This document shows, one piece after another, positions 43,920 through 53,032 of a stretch of DNA of 64,000 bases (within the stretch, counting starts at the first letter, position 1; each line of letters starts with the position of its first letter). The stretch covers positions 558,001 through 622,000 of the forward strand of contig NZ_JBCNKR010000006.1 in the NCBI RefSeq assembly GCF_039595935.1. Direction: 5' to 3'. The position numbers were made by a program, and so were the translations under genes. This DNA is from Flavobacterium sp. (GTDB lineage Bacteria > Bacteroidota > Bacteroidia > Flavobacteriales > Flavobacteriaceae). The notes under the pieces are model-generated. The model made no database searches, was not told the DNA's origin, and worked only from the letters and a program-made list of their open reading frames with translations.

Positions 43920-44201
43920 TTAATGATAATCGATAATTTCTACATTTGAAGCATTTCCATTTTCCCAAACAAAAATTATTCGCCACTGATTATTGATTCG
44001 AATGCTGTAAAAATCTTTTAAATTACCACTCAATTTTTCAAGACGGTTAGAAGGTGGAATTCTTAAGTCGGTTAAATTTTGAGAATTATGAAGCATTCTA
44101 AGTTTTCTTCTGCCAATTTGCTGTATTTCAATTGAAGGTTTTTTGACAACAATACGATTCCAAATTTTTTCAGTTTCTTTCGACCCAAATGAGATTATCA
44201 T
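43920..44201 (-). CDS. higB: HigB-type toxin (RelE superfamily)
   Basis: 93 residues. IISFGSKETEKIWNRI, RKLRMLHNSQNLTDLRIPPSNRLEKL and YSIRINNQWRIIFVWENGNASNVEIIDYH match HigB/killer proteins: basic middle, then RI.xxWRI.F and a D-Y-H end (HYH-like). Cuts mRNA on the ribosome. A TACTTTTG box (44222-44229, minus) lies 21 bases upstream, back to back with the purD promoter. Confidence 0.92.
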   Translation of the reverse strand: MIISFGSKETEKIWNRIVVKKPSIEIQQIGRRKLRMLHNSQNLTDLRIPPSNRLEKLSGNLKDFYSIRINNQWRIIFVWENGNASNVEIIDYH

Positions 44202-44221
44202 ACCTTTTGCATTACTAACGC

Positions 44222-44229
44222 CAAAAGTA
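44222..44229 (-). promoter_or_regulatory. higBA-paaK-like operon -7 box
   Basis: TACTTTTG on the minus strand, 21 bases before higB. Confidence 0.6.
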
Positions 44230-44264
44230 AGTAAAAAAAATTATTATATACGGTTAAAAGCGAC

Positions 44265-44272
44265 TATTTTTG
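44265..44272 (+). promoter_or_regulatory. purD -7 box
   Basis: TATTTTTG, 26 bases before the purD ATG; divergent from the higB box. Confidence 0.6.
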
Positions 44273-44297
44273 CACCACAACTAAAATTCAACAACAC

Positions 44298-45572
44298 ATG
44301 ACAATTTTACTATTGGGATCAGGCGGAAGAGAGCATGCTTTCGCATGGAAAATGACTCAGAGTCCGCTTTGCGATAAACTTTTTGTAGTACCAGGAAATG
44401 CAGGAACTGCAGCAATTGCAGAAAACGTTGCTATTTCTGCTACTGATTTTGAAGCAGTAAAAGCATTAGTGCTTAAAGAAAATATAAGTTTAGTAGTCGT
44501 AGGACCAGAAGATCCATTGGTTAAAGGGATTTATGATTATTTTAAAAACGACGAAAGTTTAAAACATATTCCGGTTATTGGGCCATCAAAACTTGGGGCG
44601 CAATTAGAAGGAAGTAAAGAGTTTGCAAAAGAATTCTTGATGAAACATAACATTCCAACTGCGGCTTATGATAGTTTTACTGCTGAAACAGTTGAAGAGG
44701 GATGCAAATTTCTAGAAACATTACAGCCTCCTTACGTTTTAAAAGCAGACGGTTTAGCAGCAGGAAAAGGAGTTTTGATTATTCAGGATCTTGAAGAAGC
44801 AAAAACAGAATTACGCAACATGTTGGTTCACGCAAAATTTGGAACAGCAAGTTCAAAAGTTGTTATTGAAGAATTTTTGGACGGAATCGAATTGAGCTGT
44901 TTTGTTTTAACTGACGGAAAAAGCTATAAAATTCTTCCAACGGCAAAAGATTACAAACGAATTGGAGAAGGAGATACAGGTTTAAATACAGGCGGAATGG
45001 GAGCAGTTTCTCCAGTTCCTTATGTTGATGCCGTTTTGATGGAAAAAATTGAAACTCGTATCGTAAAACCAACTATTGAAGGTTTCCAAAAAGACGGAAT
45101 TGAATATAAAGGATTTGTTTTCATTGGATTAATCAATGTAAAAGGAGAACCAATTGTTATTGAATATAACGTAAGAATGGGAGATCCTGAAACTGAAGTG
45201 GTTGTTCCGAGATTAAAATCAGATTTAGTAGAATTGTTTTTGTCTGTTGCAGATCAAAAATTAGGAGATTTCAATTTAGAAGTTGATCCAAGAAGCGCAA
45301 CAACTGTTATGGTTGTTTCTGGTGGATATCCTGAAGATTTCGAAAAAGGAAAAGTAATTTCGGGCTTAGAAAATATTCAAGATTCGATAGTTTTTCATGC
45401 CGGAACAAAATTAGATGGCGAAAATGTCGTTACTAATGGAGGACGTGTAATTGCTGTAACATCTTATGGAGATGATTTTCAACAGGCCATAAAAAAATCT
45501 TACCAAAACATAGATAAACTAAGTTTTGATAAGATGTATTTTAGAAAGGATATCGGCTTCGACTTACTTTAA
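44298..45572 (+). CDS. purD: Phosphoribosylamine-glycine ligase
   Basis: 424 residues. ILLLGSGGREHAFAWKM at the start, GPEDPLVKGIYDYF, and the ATP-grasp blocks VLKADGLAAGKGVLII, VIEEFLDGIELSCFVL, and YNVRMGDPETEVVVPRL are PurD. It makes GAR from phosphoribosylamine, glycine and ATP in purine synthesis. No neighbouring pur gene. Its stop overlaps the end of a convergent small gene by 9 bases. Confidence 0.97.
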   Translation: MTILLLGSGGREHAFAWKMTQSPLCDKLFVVPGNAGTAAIAENVAISATDFEAVKALVLKENISLVVVGPEDPLVKGIYDYFKNDESLKHIPVIGPSKLGAQLEGSKEFAKEFLMKHNIPTAAYDSFTAETVEEGCKFLETLQPPYVLKADGLAAGKGVLIIQDLEEAKTELRNMLVHAKFGTASSKVVIEEFLDGIELSCFVLTDGKSYKILPTAKDYKRIGEGDTGLNTGGMGAVSPVPYVDAVLMEKIETRIVKPTIEGFQKDGIEYKGFVFIGLINVKGEPIVIEYNVRMGDPETEVVVPRLKSDLVELFLSVADQKLGDFNLEVDPRSATTVMVVSGGYPEDFEKGKVISGLENIQDSIVFHAGTKLDGENVVTNGGRVIAVTSYGDDFQQAIKKSYQNIDKLSFDKMYFRKDIGFDLL

Positions 45573-45794
45573 GAAAGAGTGAGCCGTTGTATCTTGGTTT
45601 TCAGTTCCTGCAGCATCAAAAATACGTAATTGTTTAATCCAATATACGATTGCTGCAGAACAGATAATCATAAAAATCCAGTTGATAGTGTTTGCACCAA
45701 ACCAAGTTTTTAGTTCTAAATGACGTAAAAAGTCAAGAGGAGCAAACAAAATGTTAACGAATAAGTATTGTATTCCTTCAAAAAAAGCTTTCAT
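45564..45794 (-). CDS. Small membrane protein, DUF6341-like
   Basis: 76 residues. MKAFFEGIQYLFVNILFAPLDFLRHLELKTWFGANTINWIFMIICSAAIVYWIKQL has two membrane segments with a W-rich loop, then a hydrophilic ending DTTAHSFL. I recall this as the flavobacterial DUF6341 family, conserved next to purD; function unknown. Ends 9 bases inside purD on the other strand. Confidence 0.75.
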   Translation of the reverse strand: MKAFFEGIQYLFVNILFAPLDFLRHLELKTWFGANTINWIFMIICSAAIVYWIKQLRIFDAAGTENQDTTAHSFLK

Positions 45795-45934
45795 AATTTT
45801 TTAAAATTATATGTTATTTATTGTTGTGTAATATTTAGAAGATAAATTCAATTAATTGAATCTTTTTTCAACTTGTTCAGTTTTCATTTTAAACAAGTAT
45901 TATCTTTACAGTCACAAAAGTATAAAATATCCTT

Positions 45935-46864
45935 ATGATAACAAGTGTTTTTAAAAAATCTACGCCATTAAATTATTCATTGGTTGTAATTTTGATACTG
46001 GTTTTCTTCTTTATGTTTCAAATTCGAGAAACGTCTTGGATAAATTCTTATTTTACAATATTTCAAAAAGTAAGTTTATTGTGTTTTATTTTTGCTTCTT
46101 TTTTCATGGTAAATTTCATTGTCAAGAAAAACGGACTCAGTAAAGACAATGGTTACACGATATTTTTCTATTTATTGTTTCTGTTATTTTTTCCAACAAT
46201 ATTTAATAATCCGAATGTAGTTTATGCTAATTTCTTTTTGTTGTTGGCTCTTCGAAGGTTAATTTCTCTGCAGTCCCTAAAGTCTTCAAAAGAAAAAATA
46301 TTTGATGCTTCATTTTGGATTTTTGTAGCTTCTTTATTTCAATTTTGGAGTATTATCTTTATCGTTCTGGTTTTTATTTCGATTATTTTTCACGTTTCAA
46401 GAGATTATAGAAACTGGGTTTTGCCATTTATTGCATTTTTGGCTGTAGCGATAATTTTTTATATGGTTTCTTTAATGTTTCATATTGATGCCATTAAATT
46501 TTTTCAGGAAAGAGCTGTAGTTGATTTTAGAATAGATTATTTTAAAAATAATTACGAAAACGGAGCGCTTTCAATATATGCCGCCGCTGTGGTATTTTTT
46601 CTGTTTTCGATGTTAACAACCTTATCAAACAGACCGCAAATTGTACATACATCTTATAAAAAAGTGGTAGCCTGCTTTTTTATTGCGGTATTTGTTTTCT
46701 TAATTTCACCCAATAAAAGCAACGATTTGTTATTGTTTAGTATTGCTCCATTATCAATAATGGCAGCCAGCCATGTCGAATATATGCAGCAAAAACTAAA
46801 TAACGAAATTGTATTTTATGTATTGATTTTGTGTAGTTTATTTAATTTTTTCTCACAGTTATAA
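45935..46864 (+). CDS. Membrane protein, DUF6427-like
   Basis: 309 residues with seven or more membrane segments (MITSVFKKSTPLNYSLVVILILVFFF at the start) and small loops. Matches what I recall of DUF6427, conserved beside upp in flavobacteria. Function unknown. Its last codons overlap the end of the convergent upp by 6 bases. A TATCTTTA box (one off consensus) lies near 45901. Confidence 0.75.
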   Translation: MITSVFKKSTPLNYSLVVILILVFFFMFQIRETSWINSYFTIFQKVSLLCFIFASFFMVNFIVKKNGLSKDNGYTIFFYLLFLLFFPTIFNNPNVVYANFFLLLALRRLISLQSLKSSKEKIFDASFWIFVASLFQFWSIIFIVLVFISIIFHVSRDYRNWVLPFIAFLAVAIIFYMVSLMFHIDAIKFFQERAVVDFRIDYFKNNYENGALSIYAAAVVFFLFSMLTTLSNRPQIVHTSYKKVVACFFIAVFVFLISPNKSNDLLLFSIAPLSIMAASHVEYMQQKLNNEIVFYVLILCSLFNFFSQL

Positions 46865-47512
46865 TTTACTTCCGTAAGCAAGATCACCCGCATCTCCAAG
46901 ACCCGGAACAATGTAGTTTTTCTCATTTAGTTTTTCATCTAAAGAAGCAACCCATAAATGACAATTTTCAGGAAGGTTCTTTTCAAGATGTGCAATTCCT
47001 TCCGGAGCGGCGATAACCACTACGATATGAAACTCTGTCGGCGCCGCATTTTCAATCAATTTTTTGTGAACTGCAACAACAGATTGACCTGTCGCCAGCA
47101 TTGGATCTAAAAGTAAAACCGTTTTATTATTTAAGTTTGAAATTGCCTGATATTCTACTAAAATTTCAAAATCGTCACCACCATCAGGATGAAATCTGCA
47201 AGCTGAAACAAAGCTGTTTTCTGCATGATCAAAATAATTTAAAAAACCATTATGAAGCGGTAAACCGGCTCTTAAAATCGGGCATAAAACCAAATCCGTT
47301 TCAATTTCAGTTGTTTTTTTAATACCAAGCGGAGTCTGAATATCGACATTTTTATAAGGCAGAACTTTGCTCAGTTCATACGCCATAATTTCTCCAATGC
47401 GTTCAATATTTCGTCTAAAACGCATACTGTCGTTCTGCACATTTACATTTCTAATTTGTCCCAGAAAATGATTTAAAACACTGTTTTTTTCAGATATATA
47501 ATGAATTTTCAT
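46859..47512 (-). CDS. upp: Uracil phosphoribosyltransferase
   Basis: 217 residues. LCPILRAGLPLHNGFLNYF, VEYQAISNLNNKTVLLLDPMLATGQSVVAV (PRPP loop LLDPMLATG) and VPGLGDAGDLAYG at the end are Upp. It turns uracil and PRPP into UMP for pyrimidine salvage. Convergent with the DUF6427 gene. Confidence 0.96.
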   Translation of the reverse strand: MKIHYISEKNSVLNHFLGQIRNVNVQNDSMRFRRNIERIGEIMAYELSKVLPYKNVDIQTPLGIKKTTEIETDLVLCPILRAGLPLHNGFLNYFDHAENSFVSACRFHPDGGDDFEILVEYQAISNLNNKTVLLLDPMLATGQSVVAVHKKLIENAAPTEFHIVVVIAAPEGIAHLEKNLPENCHLWVASLDEKLNEKNYIVPGLGDAGDLAYGSKL

Positions 47513-47594
47513 GATGAAATTTTAATTTATTTACAGATAATGAATATAAAACGAAAAATAATTTCTTTTCTTCGCAGCATAAAAGTATAAAAAG

Positions 47595-47602
47595 TATCTT
47601 TG
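47595..47602 (+). promoter_or_regulatory. -7 box of DUF4254-GT9 unit
   Basis: TATCTTTG, 23 bases before the DUF4254 ATG. Confidence 0.6.
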
Positions 47603-47624
47603 TATTCTCTAAAAAAATAAAGAC

Positions 47625-48230
47625 ATGTTTTCAAAATTAGCATATTCGGTTTTCGAACAAAGCATCAAAGATTATCACCAATTTGATAATGTAGATCAGC
47701 CAATTAATAATCCATATCCAAAAGATAAATTTGAACATTTATTATATCTAAAAAACTGGATTGATACAGTTCAATGGCATTTTGAAGATATTATTCGTGA
47801 TCCGCAAATTGATCCTGCAGCGGCTTTGACTTTAAAAAGAAGAATCGACGCTTCAAACCAGGAACGTACTGATATGGTTGAATATATCGATAGTTACTTT
47901 TTGCAAAAATACAGTAATGTAAAAGCAAAAGACGGAGCAAAAATCAATTCTGAAAGTCCGGCCTGGGCATTCGACAGATTGTCTATTCTGGCTCTGAAAA
48001 TTTATCACATGCAGGAAGAAGCTACTCGTGCAGAAGCTACTCAGGAACACAGAGATAAATGTCAGGAAAAATTAAATGTTCTTTTAGAGCAGAGAACAGA
48101 TTTATCTACAGCAATTGAAGAATTATTGACAGATATCGAGAACGGAGATAAATTCATGAAAGTGTACAAACAAATGAAAATGTACAATGACGATGAATTG
48201 AACCCGGTTTTATATCAAAATAAAAAATAA
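47625..48230 (+). CDS. DUF4254 protein
   Basis: 201 residues, all helical. LYLKNWIDTVQWHFEDIIRDPQIDPAAALTLKRRIDASNQERTDMVEYID is the DUF4254 pattern. In Bacteroidota this gene is joined to a heptosyltransferase-like GT9 gene, as here (2-base gap), so a role in envelope sugar assembly is likely but unproven. Confidence 0.85.
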   Translation: MFSKLAYSVFEQSIKDYHQFDNVDQPINNPYPKDKFEHLLYLKNWIDTVQWHFEDIIRDPQIDPAAALTLKRRIDASNQERTDMVEYIDSYFLQKYSNVKAKDGAKINSESPAWAFDRLSILALKIYHMQEEATRAEATQEHRDKCQEKLNVLLEQRTDLSTAIEELLTDIENGDKFMKVYKQMKMYNDDELNPVLYQNKK

Positions 48231-48231
48231 T

Positions 48232-49284
48232 TTGGCAGAGTTGTCAAACAACAAAATTAAACATATAGCCGTCATGAGACTATCCGCAATGGGAGATGTC
48301 GCCATGACGGTTCCTGTTTTACGCGCTTTTGTAAAACAATATCCAGAAGTAAAACTAACGGTTATTTCCCGTCCGTTTTTCAAACCTTTTTTTGACGGAA
48401 TTCCAAATCTTGATTTTTTTGCTTTTGATGAAAAAGAAAGACACAAAGGATTTCCGGGACTTTTGCGATTATTTTCAGATGTAAAAAAACTTAAAATCAA
48501 TGCTTTTGCAGATCTTCATAATGTTTTACGATCTAAAGTTGTGAGTTTGCTTTTCGCTTTAAGCGGAAAAAAAAGAGCAACTGTTGATAAAGGCCGTGAA
48601 GGAAAAAAAGAATTAACAAGAGCCGAAAATAAGATTTTCAAGCAGCTGCCAACTATGTTCGAAAGACACGCAAAAGTGTTTGAAGAACTTGGTTTTCCGT
48701 TAGATTTATCGAATCCTGAATTTCCTGAAAAAGCAGTTTTAAGTTCTGATATTCTGGAAATTATAGAAAATCAAAATCAAAAATTAATTGGAATTGCTCC
48801 TTTTGCACAGTACGATTCTAAAGTATATCCTTTAGATTTAATGAAAGAAGTAATTGCAAAACTGGCTGAGAATTCTGAAAATAAAATTTTGCTTTTTGGC
48901 GGAGGAAAAAAAGAAATCGAAATCTTGGACTCGCTTGCAGAGTCTTTTGAAAATGTAATTAACATGGCTGGAAAAATTAAGTTTCAGCAGGAATTACAAT
49001 TAATCAGCAATCTCGATGTCATGCTTTCTATGGATTCCGGAAACGCACATATTGCAGCAATGCTAGGTGTAAAAGTGGTAACGCTTTGGGGAGCAACTCA
49101 TCCTTATGCCGGATTTTTACCATTTAATCAAAGTTTAGAAAATGCATTAACTTCAGATAGAAATCAATATCCAAAATTGCCAACTTCGGTTTATGGAAAC
49201 AAAGTTGTCGAAGGTTATGAAGATGCCATGAGAACAATTTCTCCTGATGAAGTTGTTTCTAAAATTGTAGAGAAGATTTCATAA
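48232..49284 (+). CDS. Glycosyltransferase family 9 (heptosyltransferase-like)
   Basis: 350 residues. RLSAMGDVAMTVPVLRAFVKQYPEVKLTVISRPF opens the GT-B fold, then FADLHNVLRSKVVSLLFALSGKKRATVD and the C-terminal LISNLDVMLSMDSGNAHIAAMLGVKVVTLWGATHP (DSGxxH) donor-binding region. Adds heptose or a similar sugar in lipopolysaccharide core synthesis. The start codon is TTG at 48232; alternatives are internal. Terminator 49291-49319. Confidence 0.9.
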   Translation: MAELSNNKIKHIAVMRLSAMGDVAMTVPVLRAFVKQYPEVKLTVISRPFFKPFFDGIPNLDFFAFDEKERHKGFPGLLRLFSDVKKLKINAFADLHNVLRSKVVSLLFALSGKKRATVDKGREGKKELTRAENKIFKQLPTMFERHAKVFEELGFPLDLSNPEFPEKAVLSSDILEIIENQNQKLIGIAPFAQYDSKVYPLDLMKEVIAKLAENSENKILLFGGGKKEIEILDSLAESFENVINMAGKIKFQQELQLISNLDVMLSMDSGNAHIAAMLGVKVVTLWGATHPYAGFLPFNQSLENALTSDRNQYPKLPTSVYGNKVVEGYEDAMRTISPDEVVSKIVEKIS

Positions 49285-49290
49285 AAATAA

Positions 49291-49319
49291 AAAACTTCTC
49301 CATAAAGAGAAGCTTTTTT
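49291..49319 (+). terminator. GT9 terminator
   Basis: AACTTCTC pairs with GAGAAGCTT around CATAAA, followed by T6. Confidence 0.75.
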
Positions 49320-49321
49320 CG

Positions 49322-49756
49322 TTATGCGATATTTTTTTCTAAATCGTATCTTTCATTAGAATCAAGGAAAGAATATCCTATTGTTTTTTTCCTTTTTTTG
49401 TTTACTATAATTGTGACGAAGTTATTTTCGTCTTCTGTTGACAATAGAATATGTTCGAATTTTTCAGATGAATCCCTGTAAATTTTATAAATTAAATCAT
49501 GGTCTTTAATTTTTCTAGATAAAATTTTAGCCGATTTAAGTCTGCTTACATAAGGCCAGATATTAAAAATATTTGAATCTGTCTTTTTTACTTCTACCAT
49601 TTTCTCGGTCACAGTTGAATTGTATTTTTCTCTTTTGAGAAGCTTAGGACCTTTTCTGTTTTTCATTTTAATAATAACTGCCAGAACGCATAGTGAAGCA
49701 GTTACAACCAACATAGTAAGTAGATATAAATTAAAGTGGTATACGTGAGTTGTCAT
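49322..49756 (-). CDS. Single-pass membrane protein of unknown function
   Basis: 144 residues. One membrane helix (about 8-30: LYLLTMLVVTASLCVLAVIIKM) then a basic linker and a soluble domain with IYRDSSEKFEHILLSTEDENNFVTIIVNKKRKKTIGYSFLD. Not recognised. It converges on GT9. Confidence 0.65.
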   Translation of the reverse strand: MTTHVYHFNLYLLTMLVVTASLCVLAVIIKMKNRKGPKLLKREKYNSTVTEKMVEVKKTDSNIFNIWPYVSRLKSAKILSRKIKDHDLIYKIYRDSSEKFEHILLSTEDENNFVTIIVNKKRKKTIGYSFLDSNERYDLEKNIA

Positions 49757-49897
49757 GATATTTAAAGTTTTAAATGTTTTGACAAATTTGATTTGGCTCT
49801 ACAAATTCCCAGACTATGAAATTGCGATTACCTTAATTACACCCCTAATATAATAAAAAATCGCCAATATTTTAATAAAAATTTGACTTTATTTCAA

Positions 49898-50212
49898 TTA
49901 CAGCCAAATCTTCTCATCATGGGAGCGACGATAAATATAACTTTTTAGATTCGAAATAGTTTCCTGATAATTTGGTGCATCATAACCGTAACGTTCATGC
50001 TCCATTTGTTCTTTTTCAACGGCTTCGCATCCTTTTATAACTTCTTTGATCATGTCGAGCAATGCAAGTTCTTTATTGCCGGTTTTTTGAAATTTAAGCT
50101 CAACAATTTCATCCTGAAGCTCTTCACAATAATCAACGAGCTTCATAACTTCCGGTTCATCCAGAAGATATTCTTTATTTCTAAAAATTTCTCGTACCGA
50201 TTTCATATTCAA
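49898..50212 (-). CDS. Conserved small protein of unknown function
   Basis: 104 residues, helical. SVREIFRNKEYLLDEPEVMKLVDYCEELQDEIVELK and YQETISNLKSYIYRRSHDEKIW are the identifying parts. Not recognised. The start may be the ATG at 50206. A 29-base palindrome (50252-50280) stands 40 bases upstream of the start. Confidence 0.65.
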   Translation of the reverse strand: MNMKSVREIFRNKEYLLDEPEVMKLVDYCEELQDEIVELKFQKTGNKELALLDMIKEVIKGCEAVEKEQMEHERYGYDAPNYQETISNLKSYIYRRSHDEKIWL

Positions 50213-50251
50213 TTAAATTTTAATTTTTTAAATTCAATTTCCAAGTTACAT

Positions 50252-50280
50252 CTTTGTCAAAGTTTTAAACTTTGACAAAG
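50252..50280. repeat. 29-base perfect palindrome
   Basis: CTTTGTCAAAGTTT and its mirror AAACTTTGACAAAG around a single T. Between the ferredoxin-reductase terminator and the promoter region of the small gene at 49898; could be an operator or a dispersed palindrome. Confidence 0.8.
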
Positions 50281-50302
50281 AGTAGAAACGCAATTAAACA
50301 AA

Positions 50303-50344
50303 AAAATCCAAATTCCAATTATAAGTTGGAATTTGGAATTTTTT
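50303..50344 (-). terminator. Ferredoxin-reductase gene terminator built of 7-base units
   Basis: AATCCAA, ATTCCAA face TTGGAAT, TTGGAAT around ATAAG; T-rich beyond on the minus strand. Stem of about 16 bases with one bulge. Confidence 0.75.
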
Positions 50345-50364
50345 AATTTTGAAAATTTTACAGA

Positions 50365-51417
50365 TTATACGTCGTCGTAATCCACATAAATAGTATCTGA
50401 AGTTGGATGTGCCTGACAAGTTAAAATTAAACCTTCGGCAATTTCGCCATCTGTTAATATAGAATTTTTTGTCATTTCAGCAGAACCAGCAGTTACGCGT
50501 CCTAAACAGCTGCTGCAAATTCCACCCTGACAAGAATATGGAGCATCAACACCATGTTTTAAAGCAGCGTCAAGAATCGTTTGTTTTTTAGACATTTCAA
50601 AAGTAACTTCTTCATCATCAACTAAAACGGTAATTTTAGTATGTCCTTCCTGAGAACCCTGAATGGCGTGTTCTTCGGTAGAAGATGTAAAAAGCTCAAA
50701 TTTAATGGCAGATTCTTTTACGTTTTTCTCTTTTAAAACATTAGAAACCGTATTGATCATTTCTTCAGGACCACACAAATAGAACTTATCAAATTCAAGT
50801 TCTTTGTGTTTGTTATTCAATACAAAATTTACAGTCGATTTTTCGATTCTTCCAAATAATGCATTTTCAACTTTTGCCTGGCTGTATACGTAATGCACAA
50901 AGAAACGGCCTACATACTGCAATTGCAAATCGTGTAATTCCTGATGAAAAATAGTCTGCTCTGGAGTTCTGTTTCCGTAAACTAAAACAAATGAACTTTT
51001 TGGCTCATTTTTTAATACCGATTTAATGATAGATAATACTGGCGTTATTCCGCTTCCGGCAGCAAATGCCGCGTAGTTTTTTTGTCTTTCAGCATCTGGT
51101 TCAAAAGTAAATTTTCCTTCCGGCTGGCCTACTTCAAGAACATCCCCAGCTTTTAATTTTGTGTTGGCAAATTGAGAAAAAAGACCATTTTTTACGGCTT
51201 TAACAGCAATTCGTAATTCGCCGCTGTCTGGACCTGAACAAATAGAATAGGCACGACGAATTTCTTGATTATCAAGAGTTAATTTTAAGTTTATGTATTG
51301 TCCGGCTATAAATTTATAGTCCTGTTTAAGTTCTTCTGGAACATTAAAAAGAATCGAAACAGCCTCGGCAGTTTCGCGTTTTACCTCTTTAATTATAAGT
51401 TTTAAGAATGAAGGCAT
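50365..51417 (-). CDS. PaaE-like ferredoxin reductase with C-terminal 2Fe-2S domain
   Basis: 350 residues. FAD domain with RRAYSICSGPDSGE (RxYS), NAD(P) domain YAAFAAGSGITPVLSIIK and FYLCGPEEMI, then a plant-type ferredoxin YSCQGGICSSCLGRV...LTCQAHP (four Cys, C-x4-C-x2-C-x29-C). This layout is shared by PaaE/HCP reductases that feed electrons to oxygenases or other partners. No paaABCD in the window, so the partner is unknown. A TACTTTTG box lies 16 bases upstream on the minus strand. Confidence 0.9.
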   Translation of the reverse strand: MPSFLKLIIKEVKRETAEAVSILFNVPEELKQDYKFIAGQYINLKLTLDNQEIRRAYSICSGPDSGELRIAVKAVKNGLFSQFANTKLKAGDVLEVGQPEGKFTFEPDAERQKNYAAFAAGSGITPVLSIIKSVLKNEPKSSFVLVYGNRTPEQTIFHQELHDLQLQYVGRFFVHYVYSQAKVENALFGRIEKSTVNFVLNNKHKELEFDKFYLCGPEEMINTVSNVLKEKNVKESAIKFELFTSSTEEHAIQGSQEGHTKITVLVDDEEVTFEMSKKQTILDAALKHGVDAPYSCQGGICSSCLGRVTAGSAEMTKNSILTDGEIAEGLILTCQAHPTSDTIYVDYDDV

Positions 51418-51432
51418 GGTTTATTTTTTTTG

Positions 51433-51440
51433 CAAAAGTA
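51433..51440 (-). promoter_or_regulatory. -7 box of ferredoxin reductase gene
   Basis: TACTTTTG on the minus strand, 16 bases before the ATG at 51417. Confidence 0.6.
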
Positions 51441-51503
51441 GCAAACCATAAGTAATTGACACTTACTAAAATATTTTTTTTAACTTTTTTTGTAACGTTT
51501 TCC

Positions 51504-51511
51504 TACATTTG
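51504..51511 (+). promoter_or_regulatory. -7 box of ABC permease gene
   Basis: TACATTTG, 35 bases before the ATG at 51546. Confidence 0.6.
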
Positions 51512-51545
51512 GTCTCTTACTACAAAAATCAAAACCAATTTACCC

Positions 51546-53006
51546 ATGATTAAAAAGTTTATTTATCTTGAATGGAAAGCCTTTACAAGATCGGCATCAT
51601 TTGGCAAAAATCTGGCTATGAAAATTCTAATAGGATTTTTAATGGTTTACTTTTCATTGGTTTTTGCTGCAATGGGAGTAGGGGCATTTTATGTTTTAAA
51701 AGACATGCATTTGGAACCATTTGTAACTGTAAACCAGTTTTTAATTTATTACTTTCTTCTTGATTTAGTAATTCGTTTGCTATTGCAATCGATCCCGGTT
51801 TTAAACATAAAGCCGTTATTGGTTTTACCTTTTAAGAAACCCGTAATTGTTCATTTTTCGTTGGGCAAAACGGTTTTGTCATTTTTCAACTGGGTTCACG
51901 CGTTATTTTTTGTTCCTTTTTCTGTAGTTCTGGCAATAGAAGGATACAGCATTACGGGAATAATTTTATGGAATCTGGCAATGCTTTCTTTTATATATAT
52001 CAATAATTTTTTGAATATAATTTTAAGTAATATTGATAAATTATTTGTTGTTTTTGTTGGATTAATTTTGGTTTTGGGCGGTGCACAATATTACAAATTT
52101 TTTGATGTTACAACTTTTACAACTAACTTTTTCCTAGGATTTTATGCTGTAAAAGGACAATTTTTAATTCCCGTTTTAGTATTAGCCGGTTTGTATATTT
52201 TTACTTTTAAATTTTTGAAAAAAAATCTATATCTGGATGCAGGACTTTCGGTAAAACAGGACGTTGCCGAAACTGAAAACTTTTCTTGGCTGAATCAATT
52301 TGGAACTTTAGGAACTTTTCTGAAAAATGACATCAAATTAATTAAAAGAAATAAAAGATCGAAAACGACAATATTTATGAGTTTTCTCTTTTTATTCTAT
52401 GGATTTTTATTTTTTGGAAATTCTCATCAGCCGGCTGTGATGCACATTTTTGCGGGAATATTTGTTTCAGGCGGATTTCTTTTTGTCTTCGGACAATTTG
52501 TGCCAAGCTGGGACAGTTCTTATTACCAATTAATGATGACACAGAATATTCCGTATCGCGGATATATCACTTCAAAATGGTGGCTTATTGTAATTGCTAC
52601 TTTTTTGTCTACAATTCTGGCTTCTTTCTATTTGTTTTTTGGATGGGAAATTTATCTAACAATTGTAGTTGGAGCGATTTATAATATTGGTGTAAATTCT
52701 CATCTGGTTCTTTTAGGCGGCGCTTTTACCAAAACGCCAATTGATTTAAGTAATGCTGGCGGGGCATTTGGAGACAAAAAAGCCTTTAATGTAAGTGCCA
52801 TGTTATTAACGCTTCCAAAAATTTTACTGCCGTTAGCACTTTATGGAATTGGGCTTTATTTGAATAGCAAAAATCTCGGTTTAGCATTAGTTGCCGGAGC
52901 AGGAGTTTTGGGCTTTATTTTTAAAGACAAGGTTTTTTCTTTAATCGAAAAAAGATATAAAATCGAAAAATACAGCACTATAAATGCTTACAAACAAAAG
53001 AGTTAA
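51546..53006 (+). CDS. ABC transporter permease-like protein (DUF5687 type)
   Basis: 486 residues with about 12 membrane segments. The start MIKKFIYLEWKAFTRSASFGKNLAMK matches DUF5687-type proteins, which pair with an ABC ATPase. It lies 61 bases before such an ATPase. Substrate unknown. I chose the ATG at 51546; the open frame to 51456 crosses the -7 box. Confidence 0.82.
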   Translation: MIKKFIYLEWKAFTRSASFGKNLAMKILIGFLMVYFSLVFAAMGVGAFYVLKDMHLEPFVTVNQFLIYYFLLDLVIRLLLQSIPVLNIKPLLVLPFKKPVIVHFSLGKTVLSFFNWVHALFFVPFSVVLAIEGYSITGIILWNLAMLSFIYINNFLNIILSNIDKLFVVFVGLILVLGGAQYYKFFDVTTFTTNFFLGFYAVKGQFLIPVLVLAGLYIFTFKFLKKNLYLDAGLSVKQDVAETENFSWLNQFGTLGTFLKNDIKLIKRNKRSKTTIFMSFLFLFYGFLFFGNSHQPAVMHIFAGIFVSGGFLFVFGQFVPSWDSSYYQLMMTQNIPYRGYITSKWWLIVIATFLSTILASFYLFFGWEIYLTIVVGAIYNIGVNSHLVLLGGAFTKTPIDLSNAGGAFGDKKAFNVSAMLLTLPKILLPLALYGIGLYLNSKNLGLALVAGAGVLGFIFKDKVFSLIEKRYKIEKYSTINAYKQKS

Positions 53007-53032
53007 TTAGAAAATTTACCCATTTGATAATT

